A DNA stretch of 64,000 bases from Stromatinia cepivora (GCA_014898415.1 RCTD01000026.1:558001-622000); one strand, 5' to 3'; shown: positions 38,090-49,485, numbered from the stretch's first letter. Made by a program: numbers and translations. The notes: generated from the sequence alone by a model not told the origin.

Positions 38090-38412
38090 CTAGCTACGAA
38101 AGCAATCAAACTTATGGAAACGCAGCTCCTTGGGCAATTTAGGATGTGCGAAGCAGGATAAATAGAAGAAGCAGATCACTGGGGAGAGACTGAAGGTATA
38201 ATGACACGTGATGGTTTGTTAAAGCAACAACCAAAGAACCAGATACACATCAAAGTTTAAAGCAAAGCGCTCTTGTAAATGAGAACCAGACCGCCTAGCA
38301 GAGGAGGTTGATGGTCACGAATCTGTGATGAAGTGAAGTGTGACTTACCATATTTGATAAGGGGCATTTCAGCAACTGTGCCAAAGCTAGGCCATTCCGG
38401 CATAGCCACTGC
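38090..38412. repeat. Dispersed repeat D, less mutated copy
   Basis: Matches 49012-49350 in the same orientation (for example GCATTTCAGCAA...GCCAAAGCTAG...CATTCCGG...ATAGCCA). The copy here keeps GC-rich words; the other is RIP-mutated and has an AT insertion. No coding frame is shared convincingly; the element type is unknown. Confidence 0.8.
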
Positions 38413-38516
38413 TGACTCAGAGGCTGGAACCGAGTATGAATCAATCAATCAATCAATCAATGGTCTGATTGCACGAATTCATCCAATATGTCACGAACCA
38501 TATTTTAGACATTAGT

Positions 38517-38850
38517 AGGAGTTTAGATGTCGGTGATTTAGCTGCCGATTTCAAGGGGGGTCTTATCACCTGACATAGGACAAGTGTCCTAGGCAACAGT
38601 TGGTAAACAAGCGTTAACCAACAGGATTAGCTCTGCTAGGAAACGGGATGTCCTGGGATTGGAGATCCCAGGAGCCACGGAATCCTGAGGCAGGTAATTC
38701 AGGAGGAGGGATCCCGGGATAAGTATCCTAGGGTGATGAGTCATCTGGGATATTATCACGTGATATGCTAGCCAGCTAGCAATGGATAAGCACCAGATTG
38801 TCTGCTAGCCGTGGTAGCCATCTAGCCACAGCTAGCACTGATGAAGGAAC
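38517..38850. other. GC-balanced stretch with short internal repeats
   Basis: Contains many short repeated words (TCCTAGG, GATCCCAGGAG, GCTAGC in several forms), and GTTAACCAACAGG and ATTATCACGTGATATGC. The palindromic words resemble LTR U3 sequences, but no matching end was found. It abuts the mitochondrial-like fragment. Confidence 0.4.
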
Positions 38851-38854
38851 CTAT

Positions 38855-38914
38855 ATAGTCAGAATAGATGTCTTGACCAAATTACGTGCCAGCAGTCGCG
38901 GTAATACGTAGAAC
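38855..38914 (+). rRNA. rns: Mitochondrial small-subunit rRNA fragment (probable NUMT)
   Basis: Contains ACGTGCCAGCAGTCGCGGTAA then TACGTAG at about 38882-38912. This is the nearly universal 530-loop of SSU rRNA, in the form with AGTCGCGG instead of AGCCGCGG that fungal mitochondria use. The preceding bases (GACCAAATT) also fit the mitochondrial context. No other part of an rRNA is recognised in the window and the flanks are nuclear repeats, so this is read as an insertion of mitochondrial DNA. Confidence 0.8.
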
Positions 38915-39190
38915 CACGCCGGATTATCATGGAGAGTTATTACATTTGGTAATTGTTCACTTTGCAATTCTAATAATAAATTACAACTAAGCATCCAATT
39001 GAATAGGTAAATGAGTCTTTCATAGATTAGGAGCTTCGTGCTCAACTTAGTTATCAATTAGTTTACCTACATTCTACTTGATCTAGTAACTCCTAAGTGA
39101 ATACCCAGTGATAAAGCCTTAACCCACAACTACTATTCAACGAACCTAGGGCATCAGTTGCCACCAAAGAATACCGGATCGTTACACAAT
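38915..39190. other. Possible continuation of mitochondrial insert (intron-like)
   Basis: After the 530-loop, the expected rRNA sequence does not continue. Instead comes an AT-moderate stretch with hairpin words such as GAGCTTCGTGCTC (39031-39043). It could be a mitochondrial rns intron carried with the insert, or unrelated nuclear DNA. No intron core motif was confidently placed. Confidence 0.3.
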
Positions 39191-40304
39191 AGTATATACC
39201 TTAGAAGGAAGCGATATAGTTTCTTCTATATTGATGATTTGTATAGCTATTCCGGGATACAGAGGCTATTGGTTCTCAAAAAGATTTTGATGCTCGATAT
39301 CAGACAAGCAAAACCCGGCAGCCCCTGAAATGAATAGCCAAGCTGATCCCCTCCTTTAAAACACAGCAGTCACTAAAATAAGGAAAAAATCTGGTTGGAT
39401 ATAAACCAAAAGACCAAAGTAGTTACATTGCTTCGCCTCTATAGGCCTATATATAAGCCGCAACATCATAATATACGGCGATCCAAAATAGTATGGACAT
39501 ATGTACGATATACTGCCGCTCCATAGGTCACTTAAGTGCCTTTTAACGTATCTCAGACTCCACAATTATTCAATTCAACCAAATCATGAATATGCAAACT
39601 ATTGACAGCACCTGGCTCTCCCATCTCCGCAAAGATATCAGCAAGGAAGAAATGTACCGCACAACGCGATCCATTTGAATAACAGATTATTAACAATTTC
39701 TTTACGTATCATCGTCTTCGCACTTTTGCTTTCTTTGATTTCGCAAGCGTCAAATCAGACGGTGCTAGAAGCTTCTGCAGCTTATGCGGCTGTTCTTTCG
39801 GTTTTCGTTTCGAATAATATTGGTCCTCAAATGTAAGGATTAGGGTTGTATTGAGAAACGAGATATGCGTTATCAGGCTGTAAAGCTGAGCGTTGCTTAC
39901 TTTGGCTTTTCTGTACTTGTGTAAGATTACAAAAAAAAGAATAATGATTCGTTCTACGTAATTCTATGAGTTGGCCAGTGTAAGTCAACAATCACCCATG
40001 CAGTCTTCATCTTAGGTGTGATAAGTGGAATTTACCCACCCTAGCCTCGTTCTCGGCATTAGTTCTTCTACATTGGTATTTACCCCCAGGTCCATAAGCA
40101 ATAAGACACAACGCAATATTCATTTTTCATTTAACATCAACACATAGCTCTATGAAATAACATCACAAGTTGAAAATTATAGGTTATACGCATGATTACT
40201 TTCGCTTCACTTTTATGTATATAACAATCTGTATCGATTAATACAGCATATTGATTTGTTTTGCTTCTACTTCACTATTCTAACACTTATAACTGGTGCC
40301 GATC
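39191..40304. other. Upstream region of the NACHT gene
   Basis: Balanced to moderately AT-rich, with no frame of note. It probably includes the promoter of the following gene; TATGTATATAACAATC at about 40215 is the best TATA-like word, 85-90 bp before the ATG. Confidence 0.45.
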
Positions 40305-43300
40305 ATGGCAGGAAAACAAAATTTCGGTGGTCGTTTTCGCAGTGAATCTTACCAGTTAAATGGTAACAATTTTCATGGTCCCACCTTTTTAAACACAACA
40401 GATTCAAAATTCAAGGATAATCTATCAGATATTCATAGCAATCCCCGAAACAATCTTACTGAACGTAGTCGTGATGGAAATGATAAAAGATTTGAACCTG
40501 GCCTCGAGGAGAATATAAGCTGGGATGGTTAGTCATTCTGAACCTTTCATTTTGAAATAAAACATCTAACAAGAAAGATTGTCTCCGTTCTCTGGCACTT
40601 GGAGATTTAATTAGCCGAGAAAGATTGATAAATAGAGAAGCAGACGGGACTTGTTTATGGTTACTTAAATCGTCTCAGTACTCGCGTTGGGTCAATGAAC
40701 ACGGGCTACTTCTTATTAGAGGCAACCCCGGTTGTGGGAAATCCACATTATTAAAGTTTGCCTCGAGAAAACGGGAAGAAGATGCTGCTTCCTCAAAAGC
40801 TATTGTGCTATCTTTTTTCTTTTATTCTAGTGGCACAGAGCTCCAGACTAGTACAGAAGGTCTCTTCCGCAGTCTTTTTCTTCAATTATTTGATCAGGAT
40901 GATAACTCGAAAGCGACTTTCCAAGATATATGTCGTAAACGCTGGATTGAAACAGGAAAAAGCAGTACGCAATTTACATGGCATCAAACTGAGTTGAGAG
41001 ATAGTTTTGAGAAACTTGTGCTTGATTGCTCCAGACGCCACAAAACCACAATCCTTGTCGACGCCATTGACGAGTGCAGAGATCAGGACCGAGACGATCT
41101 TATCAGATTCTTTCACAGTTTGAAGGGTCAATCACAGCTGAGATCAGAAAGGCCGGCAATATTTTTTACTTGTCGTCTTTATCCTGATGGTCCAATTGAT
41201 GCAGATTTTCAAATTCGCCTCGAAGAAGAAACCCGGGATGACATACCAAAATTCATTACGCAAGAGTTGCGTCTTCCAGATGAAACAGAGAGAGCAAAGG
41301 ATAATCTTAAAGAACTGCTTCAGACCAAAGCCAACGGGCTATTCCTCTGGCTTTTCTTGATTATTCGACAAATACATGAAATGAGCAACAAAGGCTTGAG
41401 TATGAAAATCATCGAATCAAGGATTTCAGAGTGCCCAAAGGAATTAGATGGACTTTATGAAGACCTTCTTAAGAGGATTGAGAACAGTGAGCTGCGGGAA
41501 ACCACCATCTTATTTCAGTGGATATGTTTCACGAGTCGGCCATTATCACTTGATGAACTGAGGACTGCAATGACAGTTCATCTGAGTGGCCCAAAAAGTT
41601 CACTGAACGAGTACGAAGATGAAAGCAATCCTTACTGCATCCCCAATGATCGAAAAATGAAAACAAGAATGATATACTTGAGCAGAGGTCTTGTAGATAT
41701 TGCGAATTCGGATTTAGCAAAGGACAAACCTGTTGTTGGATTTCACCATGACACAATCAAAAGCTTCATACTCACAAAAGGTCTTAAGTACATCTACAAT
41801 AGGCTGGCAGAATTACAAGGTCTTAATTATCTAGCTCAAGACCTTGCTAAGAAGGCCCATTTGCAGCTGGCAAATACGTGTCTAAACTATTTATCAACAA
41901 GAGAAATTGGTACAACGTTCTCAGAAAAACAAATCAAGTCTCTAAGCCAGTTCTTTTTTCTGGACTATACAACAGAAAATTGGCTTACACATGCTATCAA
42001 GGCAGAGAAAGATGGGCATGGAGAAAAGATCAATTGGCCTTCTCAAGACGTTCTTGATACATGGGTTCGCATATTTCAAGTTCAAGACAGAGATGCAAAA
42101 GACTATCCCAAAGAAGGTATTAGCTTATTGCATATTGCAGCAGAGTACGGATTGCCTAGATTAGCCGAAAGCATTTGCAGAAGCGATAAGCAGCAGGTTG
42201 CAACATCCACAGAGATAGGTCCTAAACGGATGGAGGGAAAGCCCAAATCGAAGCACGTAACATATGGCAAGAAACAGGTGTTAATGAAGACTTCTTCTAG
42301 CAGAGGTGGAAATGAGGACACCTGGGCAATATCTACAACGAGAACTCTAAACCAGCAAAGGATGAAGAGAGAATCCGCTACGGAGGAAGGGCCAAATAGA
42401 CCAAAAACAGATTTTAATAGTGGAAGCTTGCGACAGATTGCTGATTTCACTCAAAAGATTACAGAAAAGGAAAAAGGATTTCGGAAAACAGATGACTGCA
42501 GGGTCGAGGTTACAGAGGAACAAAGTACAGTTATCAATAGAAAGGATAAAGAGGGAAATGTACCTCTCCATCGGGCCGCATTGAAAGGACACCTTAAAAT
42601 AGTAGAAATTTTGAAGAGACGCGGAGCGGAAATCCATACGACGAATACAAAACATTGCACAGCATTTTTACTAGCGACGACGAACGGTCATATCGAAGTG
42701 GTCAAATTCTTATATGAGTGTGGAGCAGATATTCATACAGCGAACAACTATGGCTTGACTCCATTGCATACAGCATCACATAATGGTCATATCGAAGTAG
42801 TCAAGTTCTTGTATGAGTATGGAGCAAATCTTCATACACCAGATAATAATGGTTGGACTCCATTAAATACAGCATCAGATAATGGTCATGTCGAAGTAGT
42901 CAAGTTCTTGTATGAAAATGGAGCAGATGCAGATATCCATACAGCAAACAACTATAGCTGGACTCCATTAAACTTAGCATCACTTAATGGTCATATTGAA
43001 GTGATCAAGTTCTTATATGAACATGAAGCAAATACAGATATCCATACAGCAACCAAAGATGGCTGGACTCCATTGAATTCAGCATTATTTAATGGTCATA
43101 TTGAAGTGATCAAGTTTTTGTATGAAAATGAAGCAGATGCAGATATCCATACAGCGAACAACTATGGCTTGACTCCATTGCATACAGCATCACATAATGG
43201 TCATATCGAAGTAGTCAAGTTCTTGTATGAGCATGGAGCAAATCTTCATACACCAGATAATGATGGTTGGACTCCATTAAATACAGCATCAAATAATGGT

Positions 43301-43999
43301 CATATCGAAGTAGTCAAGTTCTTGTATGAAAATGGAGCAGATGCAGATATCCATACAGCGAACAACTATGGCTGGACTCCATTAAATTTAGCATCATATA
43401 ACGGTCATATCGAAGTTGTAAAGTTCCTTTCTGGAATTTCTGAAGTATATGCCTTGGATACCGATAATAATGGCCGGACAGCTTTTTTCTTTGCTGCGAT
43501 GCGAGGGCACAATGAATTATTACGATTATTGTATACCAAGTACCCCTCTTCTCTCCACATCAAAGATAATTATAGCGCAACACCATTATTCGCTGCATCA
43601 AGAAATGGACATGTAGAAATAGTCAAGTTTTTACTCGACGCTGATCATACCTATATTGACTCGAAAGATTGCTTTGGTCGGACGTGGATCTGGTGGGCTA
43701 AAAGAAGCGGAAATAGTCAACTTGTCGATCTTATCCACCAGCATGCCGACACAATAGGCCTTCGGATTGAAGAAGATAATGCAAGCGCGGAATATACGCG
43801 AGTGTTATATGATTCAACATCAGCTTGGTGCGATGTTTGTACATTGTCCATTCCAGATGGCAGTAACTACTATGAATGTGGAATTTGCGATAGTGGCAAC
43901 TTCTGCATTTGTCTAGAATGCTTCAAATTTGGTGTCAAATGTCAGAATGCTTCTCATACATATGAGTTAAGCAAGTCGAAAGGTTCTGTGGGCGCTTAG
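40305..43999 (+). CDS. NLR-like protein: NACHT - ankyrin repeats - ZZ zinc finger
   Basis: Two exons, 40305-40527 and 40578-43999, give 1214 residues. The 50-bp intron has GTTAGT, a CTAAC branch site and AAAG; splicing joins the frames so that DCLRSLALGDL, the block that precedes NACHT domains in fungi, is read through. Walker A is GNPGCGKST (123-131) and Walker B ILVDAIDEC (233-241). A helical linker follows, then about 12 ankyrin repeats (730-1132) and a Cys/His end with C-x2-C pairs at 1159/1162, 1175/1178, 1186/1189 and His1201, as in ZZ fingers. Such STAND NTPases act in non-self recognition and cell-death signalling: repeats sense, NACHT oligomerises. No effector domain is seen at the N-terminus, but residues 16-30 (YQLNGNNFHGPTFLN) are Asn/Gly/aromatic-rich. 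ATG 40305 has a good context (GATCATGGC). The whole gene is intact. Confidence 0.9.
40528..40577 (+). other. Intron of the NACHT gene (50 bp)
   Basis: Donor GTTAGT, branch CTAAC at 40566-40570, acceptor AAG ending at 40577. The alternative AG at 40573 would break the frame. The size is normal for fungi. Confidence 0.8.
42740..43435 (+). repeat. Near-identical ankyrin repeat blocks (414-bp period)
   Basis: The block starting GCGAACAACTATGGCTTGAC at 42740 recurs at 43154, and the following three repeats match almost base for base to about 43435. The period of 414 bp equals 138 codons (repeats of 33 to 35 residues). It is a recent in-frame duplication within the sensor domain. Confidence 0.9.
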
Positions 44000-45879
44000 A
44001 GCAGGGTCCTTACTTCTGTAGCATGGATTATGTTTGTGGTTGATCATTTTCGTGTTTGTATATTTTGAAATTATCATTATATTGAAGTTATTCTCAAGAA
44101 GGAACCCTCTATCCTTGCTGGAATTTTGTTTTTTGGGTACTGAACCAAATTGTGAACCCTTGTTTCATCAATTTTACAACTGTAAAACTAGGCATGGAAC
44201 TGGCAACAACATACCTTTCCTTCCTGAGTTTCAATACAATCTGTGAATTTTCCCCGTCAAGGATCAGTTCTGCCTGCAACAAATTTCGCTATCAAAAGGA
44301 TTGAAATTGCTATGTAGAAGGCCACGATAAAGAGGATATCTAAAGAGGATATCTAAAGAGGATATCTATGAGATTGAGGACAACTACCAATCGTGTAGCC
44401 TGGAAAAGGAAGTGCCCAAAGAAAATATCCTTTTAGATATGATTATGGATCTGAAAGGTTTGATTGACTGAGCTAAAGGGCGAAGGGCATATGAAACTTA
44501 ATTGCATATTAGCCAGAAATTCAAGAATATATCAAACAAATGTCATTTTAAATTCATAAGCGAATATTCATATCCTTGTGAATGAAAAATTCTTAGATAC
44601 ACTTCAGCCAATTTTCAATCTCAAATAAACATCATCCAAGCATACCGCTCTTAAGGGATACAATGATAAGCCCTGCTAACAGGGAATTCATTATATTTGT
44701 GTCAATCTGCGAATCGATAATGGTTTGTAGAAAAACATACGATTTATTATAATTCTGTTTGGTATATATGATATAATACTTAGAAGGAAGTAGATGAAGA
44801 TCTTCAATCTACTTTTCGACTGTACGTGTGGCCATTTGATCTGGCCCAACAAGCTAGAAGACTCCCGACTTTTCAAAGCAATTATCGATTGATGTGCAGA
44901 TTACATAGAATCGTATCAACGCGGAATATCAACAAGGTATTGACTGTAGATCAAATCAGGGCTTAACTCTGTCAACAACGTCTACTTCGATATACCGAGA
45001 GTCCAGTATCCACCAGGAACCACCTGCCGAGAAGCCCGAGAAGCTCAAACACCCACCAATAAAGAACACAGAGTTTTCCACCTTTACGGCTATGATGCCA
45101 GAACACTACCATTTGTATACTTGATGGCTCTCGACAATGCGTTCTATATATATATGCAACAGTGGGGAGGGGTTGAAACTTGATTGGTTTGGAGGTTGAG
45201 CAATACAATAATCGCAGATCGTCAGGTGTCCAGATCGAGGCATTCGGGTCTGTTACTCTTCAGGTTAACACACCGAGCGGAAACTCTTTCTATTCGATTT
45301 ATTAATCCTTTAAAAGAATATTGAAATCTTCTCTTATATTCGATTTTCTCAAAACTTTCTTTTCAATTATTATTTACTTAATACAATTGAGATTCATTTA
45401 TTTAGTCTTTTTAGATCCCGAAATTTTAGATATAATAATGATCAATAAAAACTTAATTAAAACAAAAACAAAAATATGAAAAGGGGATCTATATATCTTT
45501 AAAAATTCATTTATTTTATTTCGTTATTATAATCAATATACTATAATCTAGCAATTATATGTATTCTCAATTGTTATATTACAAGATCGATCATTCATCT
45601 ATATTCTTCCGACAGAAAACTTTCCTTTTATTGTTCAAAATCTTGATTTCGAAGAATATCGCAGATAGTAAACTGAAAACCAAAAGAAATTTGTGATTTA
45701 TATATAATCAAATTCTTTTCTATTCTAAAGATACTAGAATCATTTCAGATTTATATATTACATTATTCCTTTATTGATATCTATCTATAATCGTTTTATA
45801 TATTCATTTATGAATTATATGAATTATCATTTTCTATATTTTTTTATTTATTTCAGATCGCTTTTCGATCTGGGGGATG
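44000..45879. other. Downstream of the NACHT gene, no gene
   Basis: Balanced to AT-rich; becomes strongly AT-rich after 45290. Holds three perfect copies of a 13-bp unit (TAAAGAGGATATC) at 44328-44366. Open frames at 44034-44246 and 44972-45208 have no recognisable content. TCTGGGGGATG at 45870-45879 directly precedes the family-C repeat and could be a purine tract. Confidence 0.5.
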
Positions 45880-46188
45880 TATTACGGAAAACCCTGTAAT
45901 CCTTTGTATCTTATAAAGAATCAAAGTATATACTTTCTAATCGGAATAAAGGATCTATTAATCTTTATTAATCTATTAATTGATAAAATGATTCTGATAT
46001 ATTAATAAATAAAGATTTAATTTAATTAAGGTGTATATTGATTAGATAATTATTCATTTGTTTTATATATATAGTTCTTGATTTATATAATCAAGAGCAA
46101 GTCATTCAATTCTTTTACTTTACCAATCATATGTACCATCTATTCCCCGATCCCTGAAAGTGCTCTGTAATCATACTATCCCGTGATA
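45880..46188. repeat. LTR-like repeat, family C (309 bp), copy 2 (inverted)
   Basis: Inverted match to 14937-15245 over the full 309 bp, ending CCCGTGATA. Flanks GGATG and TTATA do not form a target duplication, so it is likely one end of a truncated element. Confidence 0.75.
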
Positions 46189-46586
46189 TTATATTATCTA
46201 TATCCCCAATATAAAATCCCCTTACTTCCTCTCTCCCCAATAGAGAGGTCGGGGGAAGTCCATGACTCTCTATTCGCCTGGTCATGTAGTAGTTTTATTA
46301 GCACAAAGAAATATAAAGAATTCTTTCAATTGATACAGCTTCGAACCAATTATTATTAGAATTGAAGATCTAGAAGTATAAAGAGAAAGATATTAATTCT
46401 CGATTCTATTTCCAGTCTTATATTATAATTTATATACTGTATATCGGAGTTCATCTTTTATGATAGTAGAATACTATGATTTTAAAATATTATTATTCTA
46501 TCTACCTTATTAAAATTCAATATTGGTTTTATAATGATTAATCATATTGAATAAATTACTAGTCTTGTTTAAATATTTGCTTAACC
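46189..46586. other. AT-rich stretch between LTRs
   Basis: Contains purine/pyrimidine-rich TCCCCAATAGAGAGGTCGGG near 46235-46255. No gene or repeat arm was identified. Confidence 0.4.
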
Positions 46587-46797
46587 TGTTAACAAATGGT
46601 GCGTAGAAGTAGTAGTATATTGACTATTTTTTTTGGTTGAACTAAGAAACTATTAATTCTAGTATAATAGTTTTGAGGTGATTGAACAGTCCGTGCCTAC
46701 CACGTAATCCTGTTCCCAAATCGGGCTTAGCTCTTCATTACCATCCTGACTTGTGGTAAGGATGGGTAAGGATGACCACGTGACCTCAATTCTAACA
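46587..46797. repeat. Solo LTR of a second copia-like family (211 bp)
   Basis: Ends TGTTAAC and TCTAACA; perfect target duplication TAACC at 46582-46586 and 46798-46802. It shares the terminal words, GTAGTAGTAT...TTGACTA and CCACGTGACCTCAATTCTAA with the 166-bp copia LTR, but has a GC-rich interior of its own (CAAATCGGGCTTAGC, GGTAAGGATGGGTAAGGATG). It is related but a distinct family. Confidence 0.85.
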
Positions 46798-46856
46798 TAA
46801 CCTTTGTTTAACAATAGTAATGAAAAGTATATCGATTCTATTACTTAAAATTTAAA

Positions 46857-47060
46857 ACTCAGGAAAGAAAAAGAGAAAGAGAAATCTATATATAATTTAC
46901 TTCCAATAGATCTCAAGGCATGATGGATATGACGAAAAGTTCCAGAAGATTGGTGCATGAATTTCCAATATAATTATTTTTGGTTTTGTTGAGTATTGTA
47001 CTTGGATTGTTGCTGGAGTTCGGTGCGGAAGTGTGTTATGGATCTCCTTCCAAGAGCAAC
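46857..47060. repeat. Dispersed repeat E, less mutated copy
   Basis: Matches 49486-49670 in the same orientation: AGAGAAATC...ATATAAT...ACTTC...AATAGATCT, then TTTTG...GAATATTGTA and a Trp/Ala-like GC-rich end here. The copy at 49486 is RIP-mutated. Element type unknown. Confidence 0.7.
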
Positions 47061-47947
47061 TATACTTTTTCATCCTAAGTATCGTTTCATATTCCTTGAG
47101 TTTTTATTTTCTTTTAGTTAATAACTTTGTTAATTATACTTTGGAATATATAATATCGTAAGGGATTGAGGTTTCTATAGCTATATTAATATCTAATGCT
47201 TCTGCGATAATAGGCAGGTGGAGATGCTCTGATATATATTGCAATTGGAATTTGAGAGTATATATAGTATCATTCCCAATTATGATGTGTTTTAGAAAAC
47301 CTTGGAATAGTCATTCTCAATACTCAGTAGTGGTTGCCGGTTCTACAAGAGAGGGACTTCGAGAATAGTAATGATTGCCATCGCTGGATGCTGGTGAATG
47401 CTTACCAAAGCTCGATGTGGAGGAGTCGATCATAATAGATGGAGCAGTGGAGGATGGACTGACAATAGGACGTGGCCAGGAACGACCTTCTGTACTCTTA
47501 TGTCGGGATGAGGTTTGCTCGTTGTTGATAGGAAGTATTGGGTTTATTGAGACCAGGAAAAGTATGAGATTGAATTAATTGATTCTCTAGCTAAGCAGTT
47601 AAGCTGCGAGTATATCTTCAACGAAGGAATGGAGTTAGGTATTCGGTCTTCGGAATTAAAAGTGCTTTGAAATCAAAATATTGAAAGCAAACAAACAGTA
47701 TACCTAAAAGGAAAGAGTGAATTAAAAGTTGAGATTGTTTGTTCTCTATATGCATCATACAATATACATGCATGCGCTGCCAGGATCCCAGGAGGTCAAC
47801 ACCATTATCTGAGCTTTTCAGATTTAATAATATGGTTGGTTTTGAGGGTAAAAAGACCTTGAAGGCCTTTCCGCACACAGACGATCCTACATATATAGGT
47901 CTTGAAGGTCTTTTCAGCAATCAAACCAAGAGGTCATATTGCAATAT
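47061..47947. other. Balanced-composition stretch, possible gene relic
   Basis: Contains a 67-codon frame at 47375-47578 (Asp/Glu/Gly-rich) and a 92-codon frame at 47739-48017. Neither has a recognised motif or an upstream exon that could be joined with confidence, so no gene is called. Confidence 0.35.
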
Positions 47948-48168
47948 AGTTGACAATTTGAAGAAAAGAAATAGGGAGGTTCACCTATATTTCATAGATA
48001 AAGAAACAATGAGATGAATAGGAAACTGGAATATATCGATTGGATATTGCTTCCATTATAGATGATAATTTGAAGAAAAGAAACAGGGAGGTTTACCTAC
48101 ATATCACAGAGGGACAATGAAATGAATAGAAAACTGAAATATATCGATTGGATATTGCTTCCATTATA
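47948..48168. repeat. Tandem duplication, unit about 112 bp
   Basis: Unit 1 is 47948-48059 and unit 2 is 48060 to about 48168. Both contain AATTTGAAGAAAAGAAA, AGGGAGGTT, and end ATATCGATTGGATATTGCTT. Differences are mainly transitions. Confidence 0.88.
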
Positions 48169-48499
48169 TAGGATTTCAAGAAATGATTTCCCTAGGGGAA
48201 TAGTGGAACGGGATATCGAAATTTTCATTCCTGTAGGCGACGACGAGGTCAATTGGTTCAATATAGCGTCAATTTACCCCTGTCAGATTGGCTTTATATA
48301 ATGCAAGCTAGATTATATAATAACGCCAAAATTTTGCTTTACATTACAATTATATAATTCCAAAAAGCTCAACCCTAGTCTGAAATAACAACATTATAAA
48401 CAAGGTCAAAAGTGGTACTACGGGTTGCTAAAAGAGGTTTGAAAGTTAAAAAGTTGTTATTCGAGATATTTACTGTTCTATTAATGAAAAGCCTAATAA

Positions 48500-48516
48500 C
48501 CCCCCCCCCCCCCCCC
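48500..48516 (+). repeat. Poly-C run of 17
   Basis: Seventeen consecutive C in otherwise AT-rich sequence, followed by AAAAATAGC. The exact length may vary or be misassembled. Confidence 0.9.
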
Positions 48517-49011
48517 AAAAATAGCTTGAGTGGCTCGGATTGTAATATGTTGCTTAAAGTTGAGGCCAATGGGCTTATTCCCCAACATTTGTTTTCATTT
48601 CCCCTATTAAAAATATAACAATTTTTGTATATTAATTAGCTAACAATACCTCATTATCCTTTGTTAAGAGTTCGGTTGAGCTTTTGACTGTTCTATATAG
48701 TCTTGGACTGAGAAAGGATGTTAATTAATCAATCAGATTACGAAGTAGTTTCTACTGAGAGTTAAGTAGGAACGCGGCGATGTGGATAACGGTATGATAT
48801 TGTGTGGTAACTATAGTGTTTAAACCAATGGATATTCTTGAGTACGAAACTCTACAATAATGAAACCCATTCTGAATATATAGACCTTTGTTTTCCTGGA
48901 TCTAGTTGGATCTATTTAGATCCAGTTAGCTTCAGATCTATTTAGATCCAATTAGATCCATTATATGATATCAATGCAGGTTTTTACATCGTAATATAGA
49001 TCTAAAGAATA

Positions 49012-49350
49012 ACCACGAAAGTAATCAAACTCATAGAACAGATACAGCTTCTTGAGCAATTTAGTATATATAAAGCAGTGTAAATAGATGAAATGGATCA
49101 CTAAAAAAGATTGAAGATATAATAATATGTAATGATTTGCTAAAACAACAATTAAAGAACCAAATATATATCAAAATTTAAAATAAAACACTTTTGTAAA
49201 CAATTATGTATATAATTATAAATAAAAGCCAGATCGTCTAATAAAGGAAATTGACGATCATAAGTCTGTAATAAAGAGAAAAGTGACTTTTTTTATTTGA
49301 TAAGAGGCATTTCAGCAATTATGCCAAAGCTAGACCATTCCGGTATAGCC
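49012..49350. repeat. Dispersed repeat D, RIP-mutated copy
   Basis: Counterpart of 38090-38412 with frequent G-to-A and C-to-T changes, plus an insertion of about 15-20 AT-rich bases near 49201. Confidence 0.8.
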
Positions 49351-49485
49351 ATTGTTTATCTATTAAAACCCTTCGATTTCCAAAATAGAAATAGAGTATT
49401 AAACCTAAGCTTATTCAACAATAGTGTAACAGAATAGCAAAAAGTATGTCTATACTATTATCTAGAATTTTATATTAAAGAAAGA

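Noticed and set aside
39031..39043. GAGCTTCGTGCTC hairpin as proof of a group I or II intron core
   Set aside because: A single short hairpin is not diagnostic and no other core elements could be placed.
38851..39057. 68-codon ORF on the minus strand
   Set aside because: It is antisense to the mitochondrial rRNA-like segment and has no support.
40296..40532. A separate 78-codon gene before the NACHT ORF
   Set aside because: The apparent start is GTG; the frame joins the NACHT exon through a canonical 50-bp intron, so it is exon 1 of the same gene from ATG 40305.
40758..42660. Short ORFs in other frames over the NACHT gene
   Set aside because: Contained in the continuous 1124-codon exon, which has clear NACHT and ankyrin motifs.
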